The notes beneath the pieces are model-generated. The model saw nothing but the letters and a program-made list of their open reading frames with translations, had not been told where the DNA came from and did not search any database. A program made the translations under genes and the position numbers. A stretch of 64,000 bases of DNA. Source: Hyphomicrobiales bacterium. GTDB taxonomy: Bacteria > Pseudomonadota > Alphaproteobacteria > Rhizobiales > Rhizobiaceae. Positions 25,471 to 34,826 of the stretch are shown piece after piece; position 1 is the first letter of the stretch; every line of letters begins with the position of its first letter. Location: positions 124,001-188,000 of the forward strand of contig UBPA01000014.1 in NCBI GenBank assembly GCA_900467185.1, written 5' to 3'.

Positions 25471-26267
25471 CCGTCCACGAAGGTCTCGGCAACCGCATCG
25501 TCCTCTGGGTCATCGCCGTTCTCGGCCTGTTGGTGATCTACGCGCCGCCGCTTTATCTGCTCGCGATCTCGTTCAACCCTGCGCTCCAGCCCGGCCTGCC
25601 CAGCCTGTCGGCGCTCAGCCTGGACTGGTACATGGCGCTGCCACGGGAGAAGGCCCTGATCGGCGCGCTCCAGCAATCGTTCCTGATCGCGTTCGTGACC
25701 GCCGTCCTCGCAACGTTTCTGTCGCTTCTGGCCGCGCTCGGCTATGTCGAGTTGCGGCTCGGGCGAACCACGTGGTTTCTCGCGGTCCTCCTGCCCATGT
25801 TCGTGCCCGGCGTGGTCCAGGGGCTGGCGCTCTCCGCCGTCTTCACCCGGCTCGGCGTGAAGGCCTCGATGATCACGGTCATGTCGGGCCATCTGCTCTG
25901 GGCCATGCCGTTCGCCTTCATCGTCATCCTCACGAGCTTCGCGGCGGTGCGGCAGAACGTCCTGCTCGCGGCGGCCGATCTCGGCGCCAGCCGGTGGCGG
26001 CAGTTCGTCGACATCACGCTGCCGCTCATCCGCCCCGGCCTCGTCAGCGCCTTCATCTTCTCGTTCCTGCTCTCGCTGAACGAGTTCACGCGTGCCTTCT
26101 ATCTCGCCGGACGGCAGAACACCCTTCCCGTCGTGCTCTTCAGCAAGATGAACTCCGGCGCCTCCCCCGTCATCTACGCCATGTCCGGCGCCATCTTCAT
26201 CGTTTCGGTCGTCACTGTCGCGGCACTGGCACTGTACAATCTTGTGGGCAAACGGCGCCTGTCCTGA
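25467..26267 (+). CDS. ABC importer permease, PotC type
   Basis: The 266-residue protein starts MTVHEGLGNRIVLWVIAVL with GGGGAGGAGG upstream. Six membrane segments and the EAA loop NVLLAAADLGASRWRQFVDI are visible. It is the last gene of the hydantoinase/importer operon and converges on the FGGY kinase gene, whose end is 109 bases away. No T-tract terminator stands out in that gap. Confidence 0.92.
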   Translation: MTVHEGLGNRIVLWVIAVLGLLVIYAPPLYLLAISFNPALQPGLPSLSALSLDWYMALPREKALIGALQQSFLIAFVTAVLATFLSLLAALGYVELRLGRTTWFLAVLLPMFVPGVVQGLALSAVFTRLGVKASMITVMSGHLLWAMPFAFIVILTSFAAVRQNVLLAAADLGASRWRQFVDITLPLIRPGLVSAFIFSFLLSLNEFTRAFYLAGRQNTLPVVLFSKMNSGASPVIYAMSGAIFIVSVVTVAALALYNLVGKRRLS

Positions 26268-26376
26268 CGGAGATGACGTTGCGGCTGGCGGCGGCGAGAT
26301 CCTCGTCGCGGATCGTCAAATGTGGTCGGCAGCGCCGCGTCACCTCCGGCGAAACCCCGGCGCTCCCTCTTCCCCG

Positions 26377-27879
26377 CTAGGCAGGAACCGGTGCCGTCTC
26401 CTGCCGCGTCGCGCGATAGAGCCGTCCCTGCCGCTCCGATAGATCGTCCCAGAGAGGCCGGGCTGTCGGATCGGGCGGGATTTCCTCGGCAAGCCGGGTC
26501 ATGGCGTCGGCGGCGGCCTTGAAGCCATCGTACCAGCCGGCGCCGACAGCCGCCGACATGCCGGCGCCGAGCGCCGAGGCCTCGTTGGAGAGGCTGCGGA
26601 TGACGGGCAGGCCGGTGGCGTCGGCCACCATCTTGCGCCAGAGCCGGCTTTCCGCGCCGCCACCGATGACGAAGAGGCGGTCGGCTTTTGCGCCACTTTC
26701 CCGCATTTTGGAGAGGGAGCGCGCGAATTCGAGCGTGATCGCCTCCATCGAGGCGCGGTAGAGATGGCCGATCCCCGTGTCCGGCCCCATGCCGGAAAAG
26801 GTCGCGCGCGCCGTGTCGTCCCAGTGCGGGTCCATGCAGCCGACGAGATAGGAGCAGACGGTCACGCCGTTCGAGCCGACCGGGAGGCGGATCGCCTCGG
26901 ATTCGAGCCGCTCGAACACGCCGGGATCGCCGCGCCCGCCGGCGAACGCATCCAGCAGCCAGTTGAAGAAATAGGCGCCGCCGCGCTGGCAGCTTTCGAG
27001 CAGATATCCCTCGCCGCTCGGCGAGACCAGCGTGCGCCAGTAATTGCTGAGTTCGGGCGTGGGCGACCACAGACCGCCGACGACGGCCGTGCCGAGATTG
27101 AGATAGACCGCGCCCTGCTGGATCGCGTTGACCCCGAGGCCCGCGCAGTTGCCATCGCCGCCGCCGGCAAAGACCGGCGTTCCCGGCCGCAGACCGGTGA
27201 TGGCCGCCGCCGATGCGGTGATCTTGCCGATCGCCGACCCCGGCGCATGGAGGGACGGCAGCTTCTCGACCGGAATTTCGAGGTGATCGAGGATCTCGCG
27301 CGACCAGGTCTTGCGCGCGATATCGAGGATGCCGAACGGATCGGCGCTCGTCCAGCTGGCCGAGGCCGTGCCGGTCAGCTTCAGCGTCAGGAAGTCATGG
27401 ACGCTGAGAATGCGGGCGGCTCGGTCGAGAAGCGCCGGATCGTGCTCGCGAAGATAGCGCAGCCGGTAGACGCAGGGAATGACATCGACCGGCTTGCCGG
27501 AAATCGCATGCAGCCTGCCGGTACCGAGTTCGTCCGCCAGCACCGACACGATTTCGTGGGCGCGCCGGTCGAGCCAGAGGGTCGCGGGCGCCAGCGGTCG
27601 GTCGTCGGCATCGAGCAGAACCATGGTCTCGCGCTGGTTGGAGATGGCGATGCCGTCGATGAGGTCCGAGTCCACCTGCCGCATCAGGGATTGCAGGGCG
27701 GTGCAGGCCGCCGTCCACCAGTCGTCGGCATTCTGTTCCGCGCGCAGGGAATCCGGTGTGCTGATCGCCAGTGGCGCGCGACCTTCCGCATGGCAGCGCC
27801 CGTCGGACGTCCAGGCGATCGCCTTGACGGACTGGGTGGACGAATCGATTCCGATGACGAAACGCTCGCGGTCGTGCAT
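26377..27879 (-). CDS. FGGY-family carbohydrate (polyol/pentulose) kinase
   Basis: ATG 27879 has GGGAGGAG six bases upstream; an upstream in-frame start adds Arg-rich non-family sequence. The 500-residue protein starts FVIGIDSSTQSVKAIAWTSDG, the FGGY ATP-binding loop. It has DGIAISNQRETMVLLD and a C-terminal FVIGGGAESRLWRKMVADATG, which resembles xylulokinase. It would phosphorylate a sugar or polyol with ATP in the cytoplasm. It lies downstream of the SorC-type regulator in the same direction, and opposite the polyol dehydrogenase/importer operon it probably serves. The exact substrate is not deducible. Confidence 0.88.
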   Translation of the reverse strand: MHDRERFVIGIDSSTQSVKAIAWTSDGRCHAEGRAPLAISTPDSLRAEQNADDWWTAACTALQSLMRQVDSDLIDGIAISNQRETMVLLDADDRPLAPATLWLDRRAHEIVSVLADELGTGRLHAISGKPVDVIPCVYRLRYLREHDPALLDRAARILSVHDFLTLKLTGTASASWTSADPFGILDIARKTWSREILDHLEIPVEKLPSLHAPGSAIGKITASAAAITGLRPGTPVFAGGGDGNCAGLGVNAIQQGAVYLNLGTAVVGGLWSPTPELSNYWRTLVSPSGEGYLLESCQRGGAYFFNWLLDAFAGGRGDPGVFERLESEAIRLPVGSNGVTVCSYLVGCMDPHWDDTARATFSGMGPDTGIGHLYRASMEAITLEFARSLSKMRESGAKADRLFVIGGGAESRLWRKMVADATGLPVIRSLSNEASALGAGMSAAVGAGWYDGFKAAADAMTRLAEEIPPDPTARPLWDDLSERQGRLYRATRQETAPVPA

Positions 27880-27973
27880 GCACTGCTCCTCCCTGTGCAG
27901 CGGGATGCCGGGGCTCGACGGGATCGAGCGCACCTGCGCATACCGGAGCTCCTCCACCGGCCTGCGCACATCC

Positions 27974-28002
27974 CTTCTATGAGTCCTCACTTACACTTTC
28001 AA
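27974..28002 (-). promoter_or_regulatory. Candidate sigma-70 promoter for the FGGY kinase
   Basis: Read on the minus strand, TTGAAA (28002-27997) and TAGAAG (27979-27974) are separated by exactly 17 bases, about 95 bases before the kinase start. The -35 box matches consensus at five of six positions and the -10 at four. It lies in the 158-base gap after the regulator gene, so the kinase may have its own promoter as well as readthrough. Confidence 0.38.
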
Positions 28003-28037
28003 TCGTCCCGATCCCGCCATCCGGTCGGCCTCGGCGC

Positions 28038-29063
28038 TCAATCGGGCACGGCCGAAGCGATCAGCGCCTCGGCGGTGGCCATGTCGGTGATGAAATGGGT
28101 AACGTATCCCGCCTCCAGCGTGGCGGTGATCGCCCTAATTTTGGAGGGACCGCCCGCCACGCAGATGCGGCTCGGCACGTTCTTCAGTTCGTCCAGCGTG
28201 ATGCCGACGATGCGCTCTTCATGCGGGCCGCCGACGGCCCCGCCATGAGCGTCGATGAAGCGGCCGATGATCACGGCCGTCGCCCCGCGCGCCACGTAAT
28301 CGTCGATCTCCTCCGGCTCGGCGATGCCGGCCTGGCGCACCGTGCTCTTCGGCCCGATATCGCCAACACCGAAGAGGATCCGGTTGGCCGAGTGCACGAG
28401 GTCCATCTGCTTGCGCAGCACGGGCTCGGCCAGAAGCATGGCCTTCAGCGCCTTGGTCGATAACACGGCCGGCGCCAGCAGGTTGACGCAGCGGGCGTGG
28501 ATGCGATTGGACAGCAGCGACGTACATAGTTCCGGCGAAAAATCGGCCTCGCCGGTGGAGCTTCCCGAGACCTGCACGACCGTGAGATCGCGCACCGGCC
28601 GGGTCAGGGAGATCTGGTCGGCCACGGCCAGCACCGTGCGCCCCCAGGCGACACCGATCGTGTCGCCGTCTTCCACCTGATCGGCCAGAACGCGCGCCCC
28701 GGCATCGCCCAGACGCCGCGTGAGCGCCAGGTCGTCGCCATCCGGAATGACGAAAGCCCCGGCGAGATCGAACGTCTCCATCAGGGCGCGGGCAATGCTC
28801 GTGCGGTTGCCCGCCTTCGGGTGGATGTTGACGGAGACGATGCCGCGCTCGCGCGCCTCCTGCAGATAGTTGACGATCGTCGCGCGGGAGACGTTCAGCC
28901 GCTTGGCGATCTCGCTCTGCGTCATCTGGTCGGCATAGTAGAGCCAGGCCGCCCACATGATGGAATCGTCGAATTCCGTGGGGACAAGCGCCCCCTTTTC
29001 CATATCGATCCGTTCTGACGTCTTTGCCTTGGCCATGGGGTTATCTGACGCCGTTCCTGTCAT
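28038..29063 (-). CDS. SorC/DeoR-type sugar-binding transcriptional regulator
   Basis: The 341-residue protein has an N-terminal helix-turn-helix (ADQMTQSEIAKRLNVSRATI) around residues 45-70. A SorC-type sugar-phosphate-binding domain follows: DTIGVAWGRTVLAVADQI and a GGPSKIRAI stretch near the C-terminus that binds a phosphorylated effector in the family. The start at 29063 has AGAGGAAG eight bases upstream; an alternative at 29036 is possible. It is divergent from the dehydrogenase/importer operon, with repeated TGTCATTTG motifs between, and probably controls both directions in response to a sugar or polyol phosphate. Confidence 0.88.
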   Translation of the reverse strand: MTGTASDNPMAKAKTSERIDMEKGALVPTEFDDSIMWAAWLYYADQMTQSEIAKRLNVSRATIVNYLQEARERGIVSVNIHPKAGNRTSIARALMETFDLAGAFVIPDGDDLALTRRLGDAGARVLADQVEDGDTIGVAWGRTVLAVADQISLTRPVRDLTVVQVSGSSTGEADFSPELCTSLLSNRIHARCVNLLAPAVLSTKALKAMLLAEPVLRKQMDLVHSANRILFGVGDIGPKSTVRQAGIAEPEEIDDYVARGATAVIIGRFIDAHGGAVGGPHEERIVGITLDELKNVPSRICVAGGPSKIRAITATLEAGYVTHFITDMATAEALIASAVPD

Positions 29064-29118
29064 TTGTCAACTTCCTCTGTCTTGTGTATTGACATATGCC
29101 ACAGCCTGTTGTCATTTG
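29058..29118. promoter_or_regulatory. Divergent control region with repeated TGTCATTTG
   Basis: TGTCATTTG occurs at 29058-29066 and again at 29110-29118. Between them TGTCAA (29065-29070) is mirrored by TTGACA (29089-29094). The TTGACA is also a perfect -35 hexamer for the rightward operon, although no good -10 is obvious 16-18 bases on. The first copy overlaps the regulator start codon, which suggests autorepression. The repeats are seen directly; assignment to the SorC regulator is inferred. Confidence 0.45.
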
Positions 29119-29146
29119 AACGAAAGGCGAGGAGGCCCCGACAGTC

Positions 29147-30496
29147 ATGGAACTTGAAGCGACGCGAACGGCGCAGACGACGCGCCCGAACTGGACCGCG
29201 CTGATCGACGATATCGTCGAGGGCAAGTGGACGAATCCCGAGACGGGCAAGCTCGCCCGCGTTCCCTACGAGTCCATCGTCATCGAGGAGAGTCTCGACG
29301 GTCAGGAAGCGGATCTCGTCGCCGGTCTCGGGCTCGGCGAGCGCTTCACGGTGGTGGCCGATACGAACACATGGGATGCGATGGGTGCCCGCGTGGCGGG
29401 AGCGCTGCGGTCCCTCGGGCCGGTGGAGACCGTGGTGCTCGACCATCCTCATGCCGACATGGCGAATGCGGAGGATCTGGGCCGGAAACTGCACGGCGCG
29501 GATGCCGTCATCGCGGTCGGGTCGGGCACCATCAACGATCTCTGCAAATTCGTCACGGCCAAGGCCGGAAAGCGCTATGCCGTGTTCGGCACGGCCGCCT
29601 CGATGAACGGCTACACCTCGACCACGGCATCGATGACGCTCGACAGCGGCCTCAAGGTCTCCCTGCCCTCACAGGGACCGGCCGGCTTCTTCGTCGATCT
29701 CGGCGTCAGCGCCCGCGCGCCGCGGCACCTCTCGGCCTCGGGCTTCGCCGATTGCCTGGTGCGCTCGGTCGCGCAGGTCGACTGGTGGATGTCGCACCGG
29801 CTGCTCTCCACGCTCTATTCCGCCGTCCCCTACATCATCCAGGAGGAGGACGAGGTGGAGCTAAACGCGCGCGCGGCGGGGATCGCCACCGGAGATATCG
29901 CGGCGAACGGCTATCTCCACCGCGTTCTCACGCTCTGCGGCCTCGGCGTCTCGTTCACCGGCATGTCCAACCACGGCTCCATGGGCGAGCACCAGATCTC
30001 CCATTACATCGACTGCTTTGCCGGTGCCGATCATCCCGGCACGCTGCATGGGCAGCAGGTCGGCGTCGCCACCCTGACGATGGCCCGTCTGCAGCGGCAT
30101 TTCCTCGACAGCGAGACGGCACCGTTCATCCACCCGACGCAGATCAACCCCATCGACATGGCGCGGCGCATGGGGCCGGACATTGCCGCGCAGTGTTTCG
30201 AGGAGTTGAAGGGGAAGATCTTCGACGAGCGCGGCGCGGCGCGCATCAACGAGACGTTCGCCGAGATCTGGCCGACCCTGCGGGCCGAGCTCAACGCCTT
30301 CGCGCTGCCGGTCGCGGACATGGAGAAACTGCTGTCGGATGCCGGTGGCCCGATGACGTCTCGGGATCTCGGCCTTCCCGTCGCCCGCTATCGCGAGGCC
30401 GTGATCCACAGCCGCGAAATGCGCAACCGCTACTCCTTCCTCGACGTGGCGGCGGATGCCGGCATTCTCGAGGACTTCGCGGCCGGGGAGGCATGA
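29147..30496 (+). CDS. sn-Glycerol-1-phosphate dehydrogenase homologue (AraM/EgsA family)
   Basis: The 449-residue protein has the NAD-binding AVGSGTINDLCKF and the following FGTAASMNGYTSTTASM. The metal-ligand block SNHGSMGEHQISHYID and GTLHGQQVG match AraM/EgsA-type enzymes of the iron/zinc polyol dehydrogenase superfamily. Family members interconvert dihydroxyacetone phosphate and glycerol-1-phosphate. In this kinase/aldolase/importer context it more likely oxidises a longer polyol phosphate (inference). GAGGAGG lies 11 bases upstream of the ATG. It is the first gene of a long rightward operon. Confidence 0.87.
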   Translation: MELEATRTAQTTRPNWTALIDDIVEGKWTNPETGKLARVPYESIVIEESLDGQEADLVAGLGLGERFTVVADTNTWDAMGARVAGALRSLGPVETVVLDHPHADMANAEDLGRKLHGADAVIAVGSGTINDLCKFVTAKAGKRYAVFGTAASMNGYTSTTASMTLDSGLKVSLPSQGPAGFFVDLGVSARAPRHLSASGFADCLVRSVAQVDWWMSHRLLSTLYSAVPYIIQEEDEVELNARAAGIATGDIAANGYLHRVLTLCGLGVSFTGMSNHGSMGEHQISHYIDCFAGADHPGTLHGQQVGVATLTMARLQRHFLDSETAPFIHPTQINPIDMARRMGPDIAAQCFEELKGKIFDERGAARINETFAEIWPTLRAELNAFALPVADMEKLLSDAGGPMTSRDLGLPVARYREAVIHSREMRNRYSFLDVAADAGILEDFAAGEA

Positions 30497-30500
30497 GCCG

Positions 30501-31313
30501 ATGCGACCGATCCTGGACATGCCCATCGAGGCGGCGGCGCGGATCAAGGTGCTGTTCGCCGATATCGACGACACGCTGACGAACGAGGGCCGGCTGCCCG
30601 CCTGCGCCTATGAGGCGCTGGAGCGGTTGACGGCGGCCGGCATCGCGGTCGCCCCCATCACCGGCCGTCCGGCTGGATGGTGCGACATGATCGCCCGGAT
30701 GTGGCCCGTCGCCGGCGTGGTCGGCGAAAACGGGGCTTTCTATTTCGCCTATGACGAGGCGTTGCGCCGGATGCACCGCGTCTTCGCCGTCGCGGATCAG
30801 CAGCGAGCGAGCGACCGGGAAAGACTGCAGCACATCAAGCAGCGGATCCTGCGCGAGGTGCCGGGGTCGGCCCTGTCCGCCGATCAGCTCTACCGCGAGG
30901 CCGACCTCGCCATCGATTTCTGTGAGGATATTCCCGCCCTTGCGGTGTCCGACGTGGACCGGATCAAGAGCATCTTCGAGGAGGAAGGCGCCGTAGCCAA
31001 GGTGTCTTCGATCCATGTAAATGGCTGGTACGGCGCTTACGACAAGCTGACCATGGCCCGCCGTTTCGCGACCGACATTCTCGGTATCGATATCGACCGG
31101 GAGCAGGAGGCGATCGTCTTCGTCGGCGACAGCCCGAACGACGCGCCGATGTTCGGCTTCTTCCCGCATGCCTGCGGGGTCGCCAACGTGCTGCAGTTCG
31201 AAGGCCGCATGGAGGCCAACCCGACCTATGTGACAGCGGCACGCGGCGGCTACGGCTTCGTGGAAGTGGCCAACCATCTTCTGAACGCCGGCCCCCGGAG
31301 GGATGCGGCATGA
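30501..31313 (+). CDS. HAD-family (IIB-like) sugar-phosphate phosphatase
   Basis: ATG 30501 gives 270 residues, with the HAD motif I DIDDTLT (catalytic Asp pair 21 and 23), motif II ITGRP, and motif IV FVGDSPNDAPMF near residue 210. The large cap insert between motifs II and III fits the IIB group (Cof, sucrose- or mannosyl-3-phosphoglycerate phosphatase-like). It probably dephosphorylates a sugar or polyol phosphate made in this pathway. Its end overlaps the GlpD-type gene by ATGA. Confidence 0.85.
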   Translation: MRPILDMPIEAAARIKVLFADIDDTLTNEGRLPACAYEALERLTAAGIAVAPITGRPAGWCDMIARMWPVAGVVGENGAFYFAYDEALRRMHRVFAVADQQRASDRERLQHIKQRILREVPGSALSADQLYREADLAIDFCEDIPALAVSDVDRIKSIFEEEGAVAKVSSIHVNGWYGAYDKLTMARRFATDILGIDIDREQEAIVFVGDSPNDAPMFGFFPHACGVANVLQFEGRMEANPTYVTAARGGYGFVEVANHLLNAGPRRDAA

Positions 31314-32851
31314 GCGCGCCGCTGTTCGATCTCGTCGTCGTCGGCGGCGGCATCAACGGTGCCGGGATCGCGCGCGATGCGGCCGGCCGGGGGCTGAAGG
31401 TCCTTCTGGTCGAGCGGTCGGACCTCGGCTCGGCGACGTCGTCGGCCTCGACCAAGCTCATTCATGGCGGCCTGCGCTATCTGGAACACTACGAATTCAA
31501 GCTGGTGCGCCATGCGCTGGCCGAACGCGAGCGTCTCTGGGCGATCGCGCCGCACATCATCTGGCCGCTCCGCTTCGTGCTGCCGCACCGCAAGGGGCTG
31601 CGGCCGGCGTGGCTGCTGCGGCTCGGGCTCTTCCTCTACGATCATCTGGGCGGCCGCAAACGTCTGCCGGCAACGGTGACGCGCCGCCTGCGGAGCGATC
31701 CGGTCGGGCGTCCCTTGCGCGACGTCTCCGGCATCGGGTTCGAATATTCGGATTGCTGGGTGCAGGACAATCGTCTCGTCGTGCTGAACGCCCGGGACGC
31801 TGCGGCAAACGGAGCCGATATCCGCGTGCGGACGTCCTGCATCGCAGCGCGGCGGGAGGCCGATCTGTGGCAACTGACGCTTCAGGACGAGGGGACCGGC
31901 TATCGCAGCGAGGTGCGCGCCCGCGCCGTGGTCAATGCCGCCGGCCCCTGGGTCGACAGCTTTCTCTCCGGCGTCGCCGGCATCAACGCCGCCGGCCGGG
32001 CGCGGCTGGTGCAGGGCTCGCACATCGTCGTGCCGAAGCTCTACGACCACGACCGCTGCTACATCTTCCAGAACCCGGACGGCCGCATCATCTTCGCCAT
32101 TCCCTATGAGGACGATTTCACGCTGATCGGCACGACCGACCAGGACTATCGCGGCGACCCGAAAGACGTGAAGGCCACGCAGGCGGAGATCGCCTATCTC
32201 GTCAAGGCGATCTCGTCCTATTTCCAACGCGCGGTGACCGAGGACGATGTGGTCTGGACCTATTCCGGCGTGCGCTCGCTCTATGACGACGGGGCGGCAA
32301 ATGCCCAGGAAACGACGCGCGACTACGTGTTGTCGCTCGACCACGGCCCCGGCCGGGCACCGCTCCTGTCCGTTTTCGGCGGCAAGATCACCACCTATCG
32401 CTGCCTTGCCGAAGACGCGCTGGACAAGCTCGCCGTCCTGTTTCCCGATACGGTGGCCAGGCGCGGCTGGACGGCGACGCGGGCGCTGCCGGGCGGCGAT
32501 TTCCCCGCCGGAACGGCCGGCGACGTGGCGCGCGATCTGCGGCAGACATACGGCTTCCTGTCGGAACGCGAGGCGCAGCGTCTCGTGCGGCATTACGGGC
32601 TGGAGGCGCGCGACATTCTCGGCACGGCACGCCGCCGCGAGGATCTCGGCCGCGCCTTCGGCGGCTCCCTGACGGAACGCGAAGTCGTGTTTCTGATGGA
32701 CCGGGAATATGCGCGGGCGGCGGCCGACATCGTCTGGCGGCGCACGAAATCGGGGCTGCGCATGACGCCGGGCGAAATCGATGCGCTCGACAGTTTCATG
32801 GCGGAAAGGCGCCGGCAGACAGGGGCTCCGAAGGCTGCGGCCAGCGGCTAG
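31310..32851 (+). CDS. FAD-dependent glycerol-3-phosphate dehydrogenase family (GlpD/EryB-like)
   Basis: The 513-residue protein starts with the FAD-binding VVVGGGINGAGIARDAAGRG, then SSASTKLIHGGLRYLEHYEF, the GlpD signature. A GTTDQDY block and the C-terminal DAAO-like domain are also present. GlpD oxidises glycerol-3-phosphate to dihydroxyacetone phosphate at the membrane and passes electrons to quinone. Homologues such as EryB act on other polyol phosphates, and the FGGY kinase and SorC regulator here recall the erythritol locus. The substrate is therefore open. Confidence 0.88.
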   Translation: MSAPLFDLVVVGGGINGAGIARDAAGRGLKVLLVERSDLGSATSSASTKLIHGGLRYLEHYEFKLVRHALAERERLWAIAPHIIWPLRFVLPHRKGLRPAWLLRLGLFLYDHLGGRKRLPATVTRRLRSDPVGRPLRDVSGIGFEYSDCWVQDNRLVVLNARDAAANGADIRVRTSCIAARREADLWQLTLQDEGTGYRSEVRARAVVNAAGPWVDSFLSGVAGINAAGRARLVQGSHIVVPKLYDHDRCYIFQNPDGRIIFAIPYEDDFTLIGTTDQDYRGDPKDVKATQAEIAYLVKAISSYFQRAVTEDDVVWTYSGVRSLYDDGAANAQETTRDYVLSLDHGPGRAPLLSVFGGKITTYRCLAEDALDKLAVLFPDTVARRGWTATRALPGGDFPAGTAGDVARDLRQTYGFLSEREAQRLVRHYGLEARDILGTARRREDLGRAFGGSLTEREVVFLMDREYARAAADIVWRRTKSGLRMTPGEIDALDSFMAERRRQTGAPKAAASG

Positions 32852-32979
32852 CATGAACGGCGATCGGCCCTCGGCCGGTCGAAAGGCAGCGTCGGACACC
32901 GTTGGGAGAGAGCGGTGACGGACACGGGACGAGCCTGCGGCGCAGTTTGCGTCCGGAAATCTGGGAGGAATGAAGCGCA

Positions 32980-33867
32980 ATGTCCATTGCACAGGTGAAA
33001 CGCATCGCGATCTCGGATTCGCCGTGGCCATGGCTGCTGCCGCTCGTCGCACTGCTGGTGGTCTTTACCGTCTATCCGCTGATCTACAACATCTGGCTCA
33101 GCTTCCACGAATTCGTGCCCAAGCAGAGAGTGCTGAAATATGTCGGCATGGCCAACTGGGTGCAGCTGGTCAATGACGGCCGGTTCTGGGGGGCGCTCGG
33201 CGTCACCTTTCTCTATTTCTTCATCGCGCTCACGGTCGAGATCATCCTCGGCATGTCCGTCGCGATGCTGCTGGATGCCGAACTGCCGGGATTTGCAGCG
33301 CTCCGCGCCATCCTGTCGATGACGCTCGTCATCCCGCCCGCCATCGCCGGCATGATGTTCCTGCTGATGGAAGACTCCCAGTTCGGCGTGCTCTCCTATT
33401 TCCTCGGCCAGCTCGGCCTGCTCGACAAATCGACGCCGATCCTCGGCACGTCGTCCCTTGCCCTTCTCGGCGTGCTCGTGGCGGAAATCTGGCAGTGGAC
33501 GCCTTTCATGGTGCTGATCTTCATGGCCGGCCTGCGCTCGCTGCCGGCCGAGCCCTACGAGGCGGCATCCATCGACGGGGCCTCCGCGTTCCAGATGTTC
33601 CGCCGACTGACCTTGCCCATGATGTCTCGGGTCATCGCGGTCGCCGTCCTGCTGCGCGGCATCGATCTGTTCCGGGTGTTCGACTACGTCTTCGTCATGA
33701 CCTCGGGCGGCCCGGGAACCGCGACCTACACCGTCAGCCTCTATGCCTGGCAGCAGACGTTCTCGTTCCTGAAATGGGGCTATGGCGCGACGCTGAGCCT
33801 GACGAGCCTCGTGATCGTCATGGTCATGGCCAACCTCTTCATCCGCGTCGCCAAGGTCAGGTGGTAA
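32980..33867 (+). CDS. ABC sugar importer permease, MalF/UgpA type
   Basis: The 295-residue protein begins MSIAQVKRIAISDSPWPWLL, with six predicted membrane segments and an EAA loop PAEPYEAASIDGASAFQMFR. It belongs to the CUT1 carbohydrate-uptake family. GGGAGGA sits ten bases upstream of the ATG. A one-base gap separates it from the second permease. A 128-base gap with small GC-rich hairpins precedes it. Confidence 0.92.
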   Translation: MSIAQVKRIAISDSPWPWLLPLVALLVVFTVYPLIYNIWLSFHEFVPKQRVLKYVGMANWVQLVNDGRFWGALGVTFLYFFIALTVEIILGMSVAMLLDAELPGFAALRAILSMTLVIPPAIAGMMFLLMEDSQFGVLSYFLGQLGLLDKSTPILGTSSLALLGVLVAEIWQWTPFMVLIFMAGLRSLPAEPYEAASIDGASAFQMFRRLTLPMMSRVIAVAVLLRGIDLFRVFDYVFVMTSGGPGTATYTVSLYAWQQTFSFLKWGYGATLSLTSLVIVMVMANLFIRVAKVRW

Positions 33868-33868
33868 C

Positions 33869-34744
33869 ATGCATCAGAGCAAACTCGCCCGCACCGTTCG
33901 CACCATTGCCGGCTGGCTGGTGGTCGGCGCCTTCTTCTTCCCGATCTACTTCTGGACCTCGGTGGCCTTCCGCGACTCCAAGGACATCTTCAACTGGCCG
34001 CCGATCATCTTTAATTTCCAGCCGACCATGCGCAATTTCGAACAGGTCTTCGGCATTTCCTTCGGCTTCGCCCGGCAGGATGCGGTGGCCCCCGGCGGCG
34101 GCAACTTCTACATGGCGCCGCGGCTGTGGGATTCGATCGTGGTCGCATCGCTGTCGACGGTGCTTGCCATCACGGTGGCGACCTTCGCTTCCTATGCGCT
34201 TTCCCGGATGAATTTTCGCGGCCGCCACCAGTTCGTCAACTGGGTGCTGTCGACGCGCATGATGCCGCCCGTGGCCGTCGCCATTCCGATGTTCTTCATC
34301 TTCAAGCAGTTCAACCTGCTCGACACCTATATCGGCGTGATCCTCATCCACGGGCTGATGAACCTGCCGCTGGCGGTGCTGCTGCTCAAGAGTTTCTTCG
34401 ACGACATCCCCGCCGAGATCGACGAGAGCGCACTGCTCGACGGCGCGTCCCGCTGGACCATCTTCCGGCGCGTCGTCCTGCCGATGGCCAAGGGCGGGAT
34501 CGCGGCCACCGCCGTCCTCTGCTTCATCTTCTCGTGGACGGAATTTCTGTTCGTCCTCACGCTCACCCAGACGGGCCTCAAGACCGTACCCGTCGTGTCG
34601 TCCACCTTCGTGACTTCGATCGGAACCGCCTGGGGCAACATGGCTGCCCTCGGCGCTGCTGCGATCGTGCCTGCCTTCTTCGTCGTCCTTCTGGTCCAGC
34701 GCCATCTGGTGCGGGGCCTGACCATGGGCTCGCTGAAGCAATGA
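33869..34744 (+). CDS. ABC sugar importer permease, MalG/UgpE type
   Basis: The 291-residue protein has the CUT1 MalG layout. The first membrane segment is followed by a long periplasmic loop, then FASYALSRMNFRG. The EAA loop is PAEIDESALLDGASRWTIFR. It starts one base after the previous stop and pairs with that permease. The substrate-binding protein gene follows 82 bases later with its own strong ribosome binding site. Confidence 0.92.
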   Translation: MHQSKLARTVRTIAGWLVVGAFFFPIYFWTSVAFRDSKDIFNWPPIIFNFQPTMRNFEQVFGISFGFARQDAVAPGGGNFYMAPRLWDSIVVASLSTVLAITVATFASYALSRMNFRGRHQFVNWVLSTRMMPPVAVAIPMFFIFKQFNLLDTYIGVILIHGLMNLPLAVLLLKSFFDDIPAEIDESALLDGASRWTIFRRVVLPMAKGGIAATAVLCFIFSWTEFLFVLTLTQTGLKTVPVVSSTFVTSIGTAWGNMAALGAAAIVPAFFVVLLVQRHLVRGLTMGSLKQ

Positions 34745-34826
34745 CTGCGGCGGGCCGGGAGGGCCTGCCGTTCGATCAACGATCTTCCGCCGTCAATCCC
34801 GGCAGCGGAAACTGGAGGAGAGAACC

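Noticed and set aside
32970-33176. 68-codon frame starting ten bases before the MalF/UgpA-type permease ATG
   Set aside because: It overlaps the permease in another frame, ends quickly and has no protein-like features; the shared SD serves the permease.
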